Below, one piece after another: positions 25,913 through 34,207 of a stretch of DNA of 64,000 nt. The stretch lies in contig NZ_CP029617.1 of the NCBI RefSeq assembly GCF_003945545.1, positions 8,025,001-8,089,000 of the forward strand, read 5' to 3'. Below the pieces are notes generated by a model. The model saw nothing but the letters and a program-made list of their open reading frames with translations. It was not told where the DNA came from and searched no databases. The stretch's first letter is position 1; each line of letters opens with the position of its first letter. This DNA comes from Streptomyces sp. WAC 01529 (GTDB lineage: Bacteria; Actinomycetota; Actinomycetes; Streptomycetales; Streptomycetaceae). The position numbers and the translations under genes are program-made.

Positions 25913-27292
25913 GTGTCCACCGCACCCGCGTCCCCCGCTCCCGCCTCCGCCGCCGGCATCCCCACCGCCCCGGGCTCGCTGCCCCTGCTCGGCCACGCGA
26001 TACCCCTGCTGCGCGACAACCTCGCCTTCATCGCCTCGCTGCGCGACCACGGCCCCCTGGTGAGAATCCATCTCCAGCCCGGCAGACCGACGATCGTCAT
26101 CAACGACCCCGCCCTGATCCGCCGGATGCTGGTCGATCTCGCACCCGGCCTCGACAAGGGGCGGTTCTTCGAGAAGATGGGCCAAGTCCTCGGCGGCGAC
26201 AGCGTGGTGACCGCCGCCGGCGCGGACCACGTCCGCAAGCGGCGCCAGCTCCAGCCCGCCTTCCGGCACGCCGAGATCGCCCGCTACGTCGACCTCATGC
26301 GCGAGCAGGTGACCCGCACCGCCGCCTCCTGGACGCCGGGCGCCAACCTCGACGTCCGCGAGGTCATGGTCAAGCTCTCCCTCGACATGCTCGCCGCGAC
26401 CGTCTTCGCCTCCAGCCTCGACGAGCAGGCCTTCCTGCGGCTGCGGCGGGATCTGTCGGTGGTGATGAACGGCGTCGGCGCGCGCGTCATGCTCCCTGAC
26501 TGGGTGGAGAAGCTGCCGCTGCCCGCCAACCGGCGCTTCAACGCCTCACGCGCGGCGGTGCGCGCCCTCATCGGCGAGGCGGTTACCGACCTGCGCGCGT
26601 CCGGCCACGACACGGGCGACATGCTCTCGATGCTGATGCGCGCCGAGGACGAGGAGACCGGTGCACCGCTGACCGCCCATCAGATCTGCTCGGAGGTCCT
26701 CACACTGGCGGTGGCGGGCACCGAGACCACGGCGTCGGTGCTCTCCTGGATCCTCTACGAACTCGCCCGCGACCCGGAGATCGACAAGCGCCTCCAAGCC
26801 GAACTGGACACAGTCCTCGGGGACCGCCCGGTGACCTTCGAGGACCTCCCGAACCTCTCCTACCTGCGCAACGTCATCACCGAGGCGCTGCGCCTGCACC
26901 ACACCGGCTGGCTCGTCACCCGGCGCACCCTCACCCCGATCCGCCTCGGCGACCAGGAGATCCCGGCCGACACCGAACTGGCCTACTGCCAGCACGCCCT
27001 GCACCGCGACCCGAGCCTCTTCCCCGACCCGCTGCGCTTCGACCCGGACCGCTGGCTGGAGGGGACGCGGAAGGCGGCCCTGCCCGACGGCGCCTTCCTG
27101 CCCTTCGGGGCGGGCAAGCACAAGTGCATCGGCGACCACTTCGCGATGACGGAACTCGCCACGGCCATCGCCACCCTGACCAGGAGCTGGCGGCTGGAGA
27201 CCGAGCCGGGGAGGAGCGTGCGCCCGGTCGCGCGGGCGACGGTACGGCCGGGCGCGCTGATGATGACGGCGGGGCGGCGCGGGCGGGACTGA
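25913..27292 (+). CDS. Cytochrome P450, probable terpene hydroxylase
   Basis: A 459-aa P450. It has I-helix AGTETT (268-273), K-helix EALR (324-327) and heme loop PFGAGKHKCIGDHF with Cys405. The N terminus PTAPGSLPLLGHA followed by LRDHGPLVRI and the unusual KHKCIGD heme motif resemble terpene P450s such as CYP183 and CYP170. GTG 25913 has AGGAG 14 nt upstream, longer than ideal. The 228-nt divergent region to the terpene synthase suggests joint control; oxidation of the sesquiterpene is an inference from this pairing. Confidence 0.9.
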   Translation: MSTAPASPAPASAAGIPTAPGSLPLLGHAIPLLRDNLAFIASLRDHGPLVRIHLQPGRPTIVINDPALIRRMLVDLAPGLDKGRFFEKMGQVLGGDSVVTAAGADHVRKRRQLQPAFRHAEIARYVDLMREQVTRTAASWTPGANLDVREVMVKLSLDMLAATVFASSLDEQAFLRLRRDLSVVMNGVGARVMLPDWVEKLPLPANRRFNASRAAVRALIGEAVTDLRASGHDTGDMLSMLMRAEDEETGAPLTAHQICSEVLTLAVAGTETTASVLSWILYELARDPEIDKRLQAELDTVLGDRPVTFEDLPNLSYLRNVITEALRLHHTGWLVTRRTLTPIRLGDQEIPADTELAYCQHALHRDPSLFPDPLRFDPDRWLEGTRKAALPDGAFLPFGAGKHKCIGDHFAMTELATAIATLTRSWRLETEPGRSVRPVARATVRPGALMMTAGRRGRD

Positions 27293-27303
27293 CCGCGCCG
27301 GGC

Positions 27304-27906
27304 TCAGCCTTCCTCGGCGCGGCGCGCGCGCAGCGTCCGTACCTTGTGGAGGTTTCCGCAGTGCTCCATCGCGCACCAGCGGCGCCGGCCGGGGCGGGAG
27401 GTGTCGACGTAGACCAGTTGGCAGTCGTCGGACGCGCAGCTGCGGATGCGGTCTGCGAACGGCCCCGTCAGGAGATCGACGGCGTCGCGCGCGACGGTGG
27501 AGAGCAGCCCGGTCCCGTCGGCGGCCCCCGCCCAGCGGCGCCCGCCGTCCGGCCCCACGGCGGGGACGAGCGGCGGGTGCGCGGCCGCTTCGTTGACGGC
27601 GTCGAGGTCGGCCGGGTCGGGGCTCTCACCCAGGGCGCGGGCGGTCGCCACGCGGAACAGCGCGTCGCGCAGCCGCCGGGCGTCCGCCACCTCGGCGCCG
27701 GTCACCACGAGCTCGGGCGTCGGTGTCAGCCGCGACCGCTCGGCCCAGGCGGCCAGATCGCCGGGCGCGTGCAGCACCTCGTACCGCCGGAACTCGCCGG
27801 GGCCGCCGGTGGTCAGCAGCTCCAGGCAGAGCGCGCCGGGATCGAAGCGGTAGGTGGCGCCGCTGTGGGCGCGCATCAGGATGCCGGGGGACGGGGACGA
27901 TTCCAT
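27304..27906 (-). CDS. CGNR zinc-finger transcriptional regulator
   Basis: A 200-aa protein of the CGNR (ABATE) family. The N-terminal ABATE domain contains FDPGALCLELLTTGG and the C-terminal zinc ribbon has SCASDDCQLVYVDTSRPGRRRWC and MEHCGNLHKVRTLRAR (four Cys, CGNL in place of CGNR). These are stress or ligand-responsive regulators of unknown effector. It appears leaderless; TAGTCT lies 6 nt before the ATG, inside an inverted repeat, which suggests autorepression. Divergent from a flavin/F420 oxidoreductase. Confidence 0.88.
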   Translation of the reverse strand: MESSPSPGILMRAHSGATYRFDPGALCLELLTTGGPGEFRRYEVLHAPGDLAAWAERSRLTPTPELVVTGAEVADARRLRDALFRVATARALGESPDPADLDAVNEAAAHPPLVPAVGPDGGRRWAGAADGTGLLSTVARDAVDLLTGPFADRIRSCASDDCQLVYVDTSRPGRRRWCAMEHCGNLHKVRTLRARRAEEG

Positions 27907-27927
27907 GTAACCAGACTAAATGGTTAC
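27907..27927 (-). promoter_or_regulatory. Operator over the CGNR leaderless promoter
   Basis: Perfect arms GTAACCA (27907-27913) and TGGTTAC (27921-27927) with a 7-nt spacer abut the CGNR start codon and include its -10-like TAGTCT. A protein bound here would block RNA polymerase directly. The divergent gene's -10 is 50 nt away. Confidence 0.6.
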
Positions 27928-27977
27928 GTATGGCGGGCCGGGCGCCGCCTCGCGTGCCGGGGTTCTCGGCGGGGTCC

Positions 27978-27983
27978 TAGACT
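27978..27983 (+). promoter_or_regulatory. -10 box of a leaderless promoter
   Basis: TAGACT precedes ATG 27991 by 7 nt with no ribosome site, indicating a leaderless transcript for the PPOX-type oxidoreductase. Confidence 0.45.
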
Positions 27984-27990
27984 CCCCGGC

Positions 27991-28377
27991 ATGGACGACA
28001 CCTCGCGGGCTCGGCTCGGCGCCGGAAAGTATCTGCTGGTCAGCAGCTACCGCAAGGACGGCACGCTCGTGCCGACCCCCGTCTGGGTCGTCCCGGACGG
28101 CGACGCGCTCGGGATCTGGACGGCCGGGGACTCCTGGAAGGTGAAGCGGATCCGCCGCCGCGCGGACGTCCTGGTCGGGCCGTGCGATCTGCGGGGCAAC
28201 CCGACGGGCGAGCAGGTGCCGGCCACCGCCGAGATCTGCCCGCCCGAGGTCACCGCCCGCTACCGGCGCCTCATCGCCCGCAAATACGGGGTCATCGGCC
28301 GCTTCACGCTGCTCGGCAGCAGGCTGCGCCGCGGCCTGAAGGGCACGGTCGGGATCCGCGTCACGCTCACGCCCTGA
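27991..28377 (+). CDS. PPOX-class, probably F420-dependent oxidoreductase
   Basis: A 128-aa split beta-barrel flavin/deazaflavin protein. LGAGKYLLVSSYRKDGTLVPTPVWVVPDGDALGIWT and the KVKRIRRRADVLVGPCD segment are the pattern of actinobacterial F420-dependent PPOX proteins. Likely dimer with a small-molecule substrate. The neighbouring divergent CGNR regulator may control it. Convergent with the next gene. Confidence 0.82.
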   Translation: MDDTSRARLGAGKYLLVSSYRKDGTLVPTPVWVVPDGDALGIWTAGDSWKVKRIRRRADVLVGPCDLRGNPTGEQVPATAEICPPEVTARYRRLIARKYGVIGRFTLLGSRLRRGLKGTVGIRVTLTP

Positions 28378-28408
28378 CGAGGGCCTGCCCAAGCCTCGCC
28401 GCGCGATC

Positions 28409-29497
28409 TCAGGGAGTACCCGGCTCCTGCTGCTGCGCGCCGGTCGCCGACTGGAGGGCCGAGATGCACGCGCCGATGGCCTGCTGGAGTTCTTCGAGGC
28501 GCCGCAGCATGTCGTCCTCGTAGATGTCGCGGATGTCCTCGACGGCCTCGATGTCGTCGAACGTCAGCTCCTCGAAGACCTTCGTCGCCTTCTGGAGGCT
28601 GCCGTAGAACTTCGCCCGCCGCTCCCGCACCCGCAGCTCGGGGTCGCTCTGCACGGTCTGCGCGACCAGGTCACGCACCGTGTCGTACGCCTCGCGCGCC
28701 CACTCGCCGGACTCCTCGCCGTCGTCCAGCTCGTCGATGAGGGACAGATGCCGCTCGGCCTCCTCGCGCAGCTCGGCGGGCGCGTCGATCATCTGGCCCG
28801 CGGGGGTCTTGACCTGGCCCTTCTCCACGATCTGGCGGACGTAGCCGACGCGGTCGCCCGCCTTGGCCTCGGCGGCCACGGCCTTCTTCAGGTCGTCGGC
28901 GCGCACGATGTCGCGCACCAGCTCGGTGCGGAGCGCCGGGTCCTCCTCCAGGCGGTCCATCAGCGCCTTCCTGGCCGCCTCCGCGGTGCCCGGGTCGGCG
29001 AGGATGGCGGCGCGCAGCGCGGTCGGGTTCTCCGCGACCTCCAGGGCCTTGGTCGGGCGGATGCCCTCGGCCTCGGCGGCCTGCGAGATCGCGTCCCCGC
29101 GCGGGGTGAGGGCGCTGGAGCGTGAGGAGTAGTACGACAGCCAGACGTCGGCGTCGGGCAGCTCCACGTCCATGCCGGGGGAGAGCACCTCGAAGTGCGG
29201 CACGAGCCCGTCGTCCGCGGCCTTGTCCCACGCCTTGTAGTAGCGCATGACGCGGTCGGCCGAGCACTCCGCCAGCTCCGCGAACTCCTTGGCCGAGATC
29301 TTCGGCGTCTCACCCGCGCTCTGCCCGCCGGGGCGCACGCTGCGGGCGACCTTCAGACCGAAGGCCCAGCCGCCGGTACGCGCGTAGGCCCCGAAGTCGC
29401 GGGCGTCCTCGGCCACCAGGCGGGCCGCGTCGTCGGCGGACAGGGTGGCTGCCTCGGACGGGACGGCTGCCTCGGACGGGGCGATGGCTACGGTCAC
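28409..29497 (-). CDS. Conserved-looking 362-aa protein with possible HTH and coiled coils
   Basis: I do not recognise a named family. After an Ala-rich start, residues about 65-95 (KISAKEFAELAECSADRVMRYY) read like a helix-turn-helix. Residues 150-260 are a run of acidic helices rich in Ala, Asp, Arg (AARKALMDRLEEDPALRTELV, DDLKKAVAAEAKAGD), and the C terminus is strongly acidic (EELTFDDIEAVEDIRDIYEDD). No membrane segment. AGGAGAG precedes the GTG. It could be a partition-type or nucleoid-associated DNA-binding protein. A box GATAAAGT near 29541 may be its -10. Confidence 0.7.
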   Translation of the reverse strand: MTVAIAPSEAAVPSEAATLSADDAARLVAEDARDFGAYARTGGWAFGLKVARSVRPGGQSAGETPKISAKEFAELAECSADRVMRYYKAWDKAADDGLVPHFEVLSPGMDVELPDADVWLSYYSSRSSALTPRGDAISQAAEAEGIRPTKALEVAENPTALRAAILADPGTAEAARKALMDRLEEDPALRTELVRDIVRADDLKKAVAAEAKAGDRVGYVRQIVEKGQVKTPAGQMIDAPAELREEAERHLSLIDELDDGEESGEWAREAYDTVRDLVAQTVQSDPELRVRERRAKFYGSLQKATKVFEELTFDDIEAVEDIRDIYEDDMLRRLEELQQAIGACISALQSATGAQQQEPGTP

Positions 29498-29680
29498 AGA
29501 AGCTCTCCTGGTGTGACGGGGTACGGAGGTTGACGGGATACTTTATCGCTCCTATTGGGATGGTTTGCGCGAGAGTTGATACAGGACTTCGCCCTCGCTC
29601 GCGGCGGTCCGGCGACGAGGCTGTGCGGCGCCGGGGCATAAGCCTTCGTGCCGGGCCGAGGGCTCGCATAGGGTGCGTGG

Positions 29681-31644
29681 ATGAGCATTCTGGATGACGC
29701 CCGCCCGGGCATGAACCCCGAGATCCGCCCGCAGGACGACCTCTTCGGACACGTCAACGGCCACTGGCTGGACACCGAGGAGATCCCGAGGACCGCTCCA
29801 GCTGGGGCCCCTTCGTGCAGCTGGCCGACACGGCCGAACAGCAGGTCAAGGAGATCATCCAGGATCTGGCCGAGTCCCCGGACGCCGAGGGCGCCTCCGC
29901 CGACGAGGCCCGGAAGATCGCCGCGCTGTACGCCTCCTTCATGGACGAGGAGACCATCGCCGCCCGCGGGCTCGCCCCCGCGCAGCCGCTGATCGACGAG
30001 GTCGCGGCCCTGCGGGACGTCCGCGGGCTCGCCGCGTTCCTCGGCCGCTTCGAGCGCGTCGGCGGCTCCGGCCTCTTCGGCTCGTACATCGACTCGGACG
30101 ACCGCGACTCCGACCGCTACCTCTTCAACATCCTCCAGGGCGGCCTCGGGCTGCCCGACGAGTCGTACTACCGCGACGAGAAGTTCGCCGAGATCCGCGA
30201 GAAGTACGTCTCCCACCTCACCGAACTCCTCACGCTCGGCGGACACAAGACCCCCGAGGCCGCCGCGAAGACCGTCCTCGCGCTGGAGACGCGGCTCGCC
30301 GCCGGCCACTGGGAGCGCGCCGAGACCCGTGACGTACTGAAGACGTACAACCTCACGACGCTGGACGAACTCCTCGCGCTGGCCCCGGAGTTCGACTGGC
30401 GGGGCTACGTCCAGGGCCTCGGCGGCTCGGACGCCACCATCGCGGAGACCTGCGTCCGTCAGCCGTCCTACCTCTCCCACCTCTCCGCCGTCCTCGCCGA
30501 GACACCGATCGAGCAGTGGCGGGACTGGGCGCTGACGCGTGTGCTGCGCGCCTGCGCGCCGTACCTCACGGACGACTTCGTGCGCAACAACTTCGAGTTC
30601 TACGGCCGTACGCTCAACGGCACCCCGGAGCTGCGCGCCCGCTGGAAGCGCGCGGTCTCCCTCGTCGAGGGCGCCATGGGCGAGGCCGTCGGCAAGGAGT
30701 ACGTGGCGCGGCACTTCCCGCCGTCGTCCAAGGCGATGATGGACGACCTCGTCGCCAACCTCCTCGAGGCCTACCGCCAGTCGATCGCCCGCCTGGACTG
30801 GATGACCGACGAGACGAAGGCACGGGCGTACGAGAAGCTCGCCACGTTCCGCCCCAAGATCGGCTACCCGGACACCTTCCGCGACTACTCCGCGCTCCAG
30901 GTCAGCCCCGACGACCTGCTCGGCAACGCGCAGGCGGCGGCCGCGTTCGACACGGACCGGGAGCTGGCCAAGATCGGGAAGCCGGTCGACCGCGACGAGT
31001 GGTTCATGCTGCCGCAGACGGTCAACGCGTACTACAACCCGGGCACCAACGAGATCTGCTTCCCCGCGGGCATCCTGCAGAAGCCGTTCTTCTCGCCCGA
31101 CGCCGACCCGGCGGAGAACTACGGCGGCATCGGCGCGGTCATCGGCCACGAGATCGGCCACGGCTTCGACGACCAGGGCGCGCAGTACGACGGCGCGGGC
31201 AACCTCAACGACTGGTGGACCGCCGCCGACAAGGCCGCGTTCGAGGCCAAGTCGAAGGCGCTGATCAAGCAGTACGACGCGTTCTCGCCCCGCAACCTCC
31301 CCGGTGAGTCCGTCAACGGTTCGCTGACGGTCGGCGAGAACATCGGCGACCTCGGCGGGCTGACCATCGGGCACACGGCGTACCTCATCGCGCTCGACGG
31401 GGCGCCGATGCCCGAGAGCGAGGAGGGCACCGGCTCGCAGCGGCTCTTCAAGAACTGGGCGTACTGCTGGCGCACCAAGCGTCGCAAGGAGCAGGAGCAG
31501 CAGTACCTCACCATCGACCCGCACTCGCCGCCGGAGTTCCGCGCCAACATCGTCCGCAACCTGGACGAGTTCCACGAGGCGTTCGGCACGGTCGAGGGCG
31601 ACGGCCTGTGGCTGGACCCGGCGGAGCGCGTCCGGATCTGGTGA
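29681..31644 (+). pseudogene. pepO: M13-family zinc metallopeptidase (PepO type), frameshifted
   Basis: The frame starting at ATG 29681 encodes the normal N terminus (RPQDDLFGHVNGHWLDTEEIP) and then breaks near 29788-29792; the remainder continues in another frame from about 29793 as DRSSWGPFVQLADTAEQQ to the stop at 31644. One base appears to be missing in CCGAGGACCGC. The rest is intact and has zinc site VIGHEIGHGFDDQGAQYDG, the ENIGDLGGL motif with the third ligand, and NAYYNPGTNEI. M13 enzymes cleave oligopeptides. The clean remainder suggests a recent mutation or a sequencing error. A GTG at 29815 would start a truncated product without the N-terminal segment. Confidence 0.85.
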
Positions 31645-31649
31645 ACGCG

Positions 31650-31683
31650 CCGCGGGGCGCCGCGAGTGCGCGGCGCCCCGCGG
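31650..31683. terminator. Perfect 15-bp hairpin terminator
   Basis: CCGCGGGGCGCCGCG (31650-31664), loop AGTG, and the exact complement (31669-31683). It sits between the convergent M13 peptidase and PIG-L genes and begins 6 nt after the first stop, so it probably ends both transcripts. Confidence 0.8.
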
Positions 31684-31697
31684 GCCGGGGCAGGCCG

Positions 31698-32498
31698 TCA
31701 TCCGCCCACGATCGCGCAGGGGTCGGCGGTGAGTTCGGACTGTGTGCCGGCCGCGGGCGCGAGGTCGTGGCGGATGTACCACTCGGTGGAGAGCAGCCGC
31801 TCGCGGACGGCCCGCGGAAGGCCGGCGATCAGGCCGGGCGCGGCGCCGCGTGCCACCTCGGAGCGGTGGGCCAGGATGGCGGCGATCTTCCGGTCGAGCC
31901 AGGGGCCGACGTCGACGGTCGCGGTGACCTGCTCGTCCGGGACGCTGTACGCCGCTGAAATGCTGTGCGCCGCCATGCGCTCGCCGACGACCTCGCTCAG
32001 CGCCGCCACGGCCGAGTGCGGATGCGTGGCCAGATAGAGGGCGCGCGGCTGCCACGGGGCACCGGCCTCCGGGTAGAGCTGTCCGAGCCCGGCCGCCTGC
32101 GCGGCGAGCACGGTCACCCGGTGGGTGTGGACGTGGTCGGGGTGGCCGGACAGCCCGCCGTACGCGTCGTGCGTGACCACGATCTCCGGGCGCACCTCCC
32201 TGACGTGCGCCACCAGCCGCCGCACCGCCTCGTCGAGCGGCGCGGCGCACAGCCGCGCCTCGCCCGGGGCCGACTCCGGTACGCGCGCGTCGGCGAAGCC
32301 GAGCAGGCGCGGCTCGCCCGCCCCGAGGATCCGCACCGCCTCCGCCAGCTCCTCGGCCCGCCGCGTGCCCGCGGCCCAGGTGGCGGTCACGACCGCGGTG
32401 CGCGCGCCCGCCGCCGCGTGCCGGGCGAGCACACCGCCTGCGGCCAGGGACTCGTCGTCGGGATGGGCGAAGACCGCGAGCAGGCTGGGTGCCGCCAT
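31698..32498 (-). CDS. PIG-L family deacetylase (MshB-like)
   Basis: A 266-aa zinc-dependent de-N-acetylase. The signature LLAVFAHPDDESLAAGG (His, Asp, Asp) is at residues 6-22, THDAYGGLSGHPDHVHTH carries further metal and catalytic His, and the GlcNAc-type fold continues to the C terminus. MshB (mycothiol biosynthesis) and Mca belong here, but the solitary context does not show which sugar amide is cleaved. ATG 32498 has AAGGTGG upstream and starts right at the conserved region; a 48-residue extension in frame is not needed. Confidence 0.88.
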   Translation of the reverse strand: MAAPSLLAVFAHPDDESLAAGGVLARHAAAGARTAVVTATWAAGTRRAEELAEAVRILGAGEPRLLGFADARVPESAPGEARLCAAPLDEAVRRLVAHVREVRPEIVVTHDAYGGLSGHPDHVHTHRVTVLAAQAAGLGQLYPEAGAPWQPRALYLATHPHSAVAALSEVVGERMAAHSISAAYSVPDEQVTATVDVGPWLDRKIAAILAHRSEVARGAAPGLIAGLPRAVRERLLSTEWYIRHDLAPAAGTQSELTADPCAIVGG

Positions 32499-32712
32499 GG
32501 GGCTGCCACCTTCCGGTACGGGGGCGGGAGGGGGTTCAGCATAGGTCGGGCGGATGACGGGGATTTCGCTGTCGTGGACGGTCCAGGCGGAACGCCGCTG
32601 GCCGGGGATATAGCCAGTGCCCCCGCGCGGGGCCCTTCGCACCTCGGCAGGACGAGGAACTCGGGATCGAGCCGCTCGAACCGCTCGGACCGCGTTCGTG
32701 AAACGCGGCCCC

Positions 32713-32929
32713 TCAGCTTGCGGCGTGTCCGCGGGCGGCGAAGTACACGAGATAGACGGCGACCTGGGCGTGTTCTCGACTCGGCCGGCCGTGCCGGTGT
32801 ACTGGCGCCGGACGCCGACGGTCGCGGTGCCCTTCTGCGAATCGCCGTCCCGACGACCACGAGCACCGCCTCGGTGTCGCGCAGGTGCTGCATGCCGTCC
32901 GGAGTGGCATCGCCCGCGTGCTCGGCCAG
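32713..32929 (-). mobile_element. Decayed IS701-type transposase fragment
   Basis: Translation of the minus strand in shifting frames gives LAEHAGDATPDGMQHL, then DTEAVLVV, then KGTATVG-like and EHAQVAVYLVYFAARGHAA. These are pieces of the IS701-family transposases of Streptomyces (which read LAEHAGD...DGMQHL...VLVVDETGD...ENAQVAVYLVYA). The stretch between DGMQHL and DTEAVLVV is deleted, the catalytic Asp of VVDETG is lost, and at least one frameshift follows. No terminal repeats remain. The 502-nt gap 32499-33000 holds nothing else that I can support. Confidence 0.75.
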
Positions 32930-33000
32930 GGTTCAGCAGTTCTTCCTCTGCCTCCTGTCAGTGGGCAGGCACTACGCCGGCGTCCGAGGCCGCCGCGTGG

Positions 33001-33492
33001 TCATTGGTTGTCCACACAACACCCCATGACCAACGGCGGCCTCGGACGCCACCGAAGCCAGTAGTCGGGCCCCTCGACTCGGTAGCGAACGTCGACACCG
33101 GCAACGAACCGCAGCTCACACACGAGCCGACGGGCGCCGTCCGGCGCCAAGCGGTGCGGCGCCAACAGCAGCTCCAGCTCGTCATAGCGGGCGTCGACCT
33201 CGCCGTGGCCCGGATGGCTCTCCTGCCCGACCTCGCCCGCCTCACGGCGCTCATACCACCTGGCGTAGATCGCCCACTGCTCGCGCTCCAACTCCGCCAC
33301 CGCCTCGCTTGCGGGCCAGACCTGGTACTCATCGACTTCATGGCTGTGGTCGTAGACGTGCATCGCGAAGTAGTGAGGCTTCCCGTCGATGTCAGCAAGG
33401 CCGGCCCACGGTCCGTCGTACCACTCCGACTCGGCGTACACACGCTCGAAGCCGTTCGCGATCAACTGCTCTTCGCCCCAGGTCTCAGCCAC
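33001..33492 (-). CDS. Uncharacterised 163-aa protein
   Basis: Family not recognised. It is rich in Trp, Tyr, Glu and His (WYDGPWAGLADIDGKPHYFAMHVYDHSHEVDEYQVWPA), with a central helix VAELEREQWAIYARWYERREAG and a C-terminal RYRVEGPDYWLRWRPRPP segment. No signal or membrane segment. Codon use is less GC-extreme than its neighbours and it lies between an IS remnant and a GNAT gene, so it may be part of a horizontally acquired patch. Confidence 0.65.
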   Translation of the reverse strand: MAETWGEEQLIANGFERVYAESEWYDGPWAGLADIDGKPHYFAMHVYDHSHEVDEYQVWPASEAVAELEREQWAIYARWYERREAGEVGQESHPGHGEVDARYDELELLLAPHRLAPDGARRLVCELRFVAGVDVRYRVEGPDYWLRWRPRPPLVMGCCVDNQ

Positions 33493-33616
33493 GCAGGCAG
33501 GCTACCGGCGAGCAGTCTCCGTATCCATGATCACGATCTACGGCTGGAGTACCAGGCATCCGAGTTCTCTCGACGTCGCCCCGAGCCCGGGGACAGAGAA
33601 CAAGCTCGATCCGGGT

Positions 33617-34081
33617 TCAGTCCAGCTCCAGCATGCCCACTGTTTGGTCTCCGCTGGTCTCGCCGGTCGGCCGGAAGCCGAGCGCCAGGTAGAAGCCTGC
33701 GGGGCCGTCCGGTCCGGGATGCCAGGTGGTAGTCAGGCGTGTGCCGCCTCGGCGCCGAATCTCAGCGGCTACGGACTCCACGGCGAAGCGCCCGTACCCC
33801 CGGCCCTGCTTTCCGTCCGCGATGTTGAGACGCCACAGTCCGGAGCGGAAGTCGGTGCCTTTGCCGGTCCAGTCGATGTGGAGGAAGGCCATGAGGAACC
33901 CCACGGCCTCGTCGTCATCGCAGATGAGCCGGGGCCAGGCGATGCCGGGGTGGACGTATGCCTCGGCGAGTGACTTCATCACGGGTCCCACCAGGTGTTC
34001 CTGGTCGGGCCGGACCCTCAGGTTGATCGCGGTCTCGAAGTTGTCAGGGGTGATCTCTTGTAGGTGTAGCGAAACTGGCAT
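33617..34081 (-). CDS. GNAT-family N-acetyltransferase
   Basis: A 154-aa acetyltransferase. ITPDNFETAINLRVRPDQEHLVGPV at the N terminus and the acetyl-CoA motif DGKQGRGYGRFAVESVAAEI, followed by TTTWHPGPDGPAGFYLALGF, resemble the spermidine/PaiA-like GNAT group. Substrate unknown. Lower GC at its 5' side (34082-34140) resembles the adjacent hypothetical gene and supports a small acquired patch. Confidence 0.85.
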   Translation of the reverse strand: MPVSLHLQEITPDNFETAINLRVRPDQEHLVGPVMKSLAEAYVHPGIAWPRLICDDDEAVGFLMAFLHIDWTGKGTDFRSGLWRLNIADGKQGRGYGRFAVESVAAEIRRRGGTRLTTTWHPGPDGPAGFYLALGFRPTGETSGDQTVGMLELD

Positions 34082-34207
34082 GTCCGCACTCTAAGCAGGC
34101 AGTACAAGTGATTTTCGAAGCGTGTTACCCGTGGGTCGTGGTGATGAGTGCCCAGTTCAGCCGGGTTTCCGAGTGCTGCGGGAGGCGTTCGTGACAAAAA
34201 CACCTGC

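Noticed and set aside
32617..33732. Plus-strand 371-aa frame over the IS relic and next gene
   Set aside because: No recognisable domain; overlaps a convincing minus-strand gene and transposase remnants.
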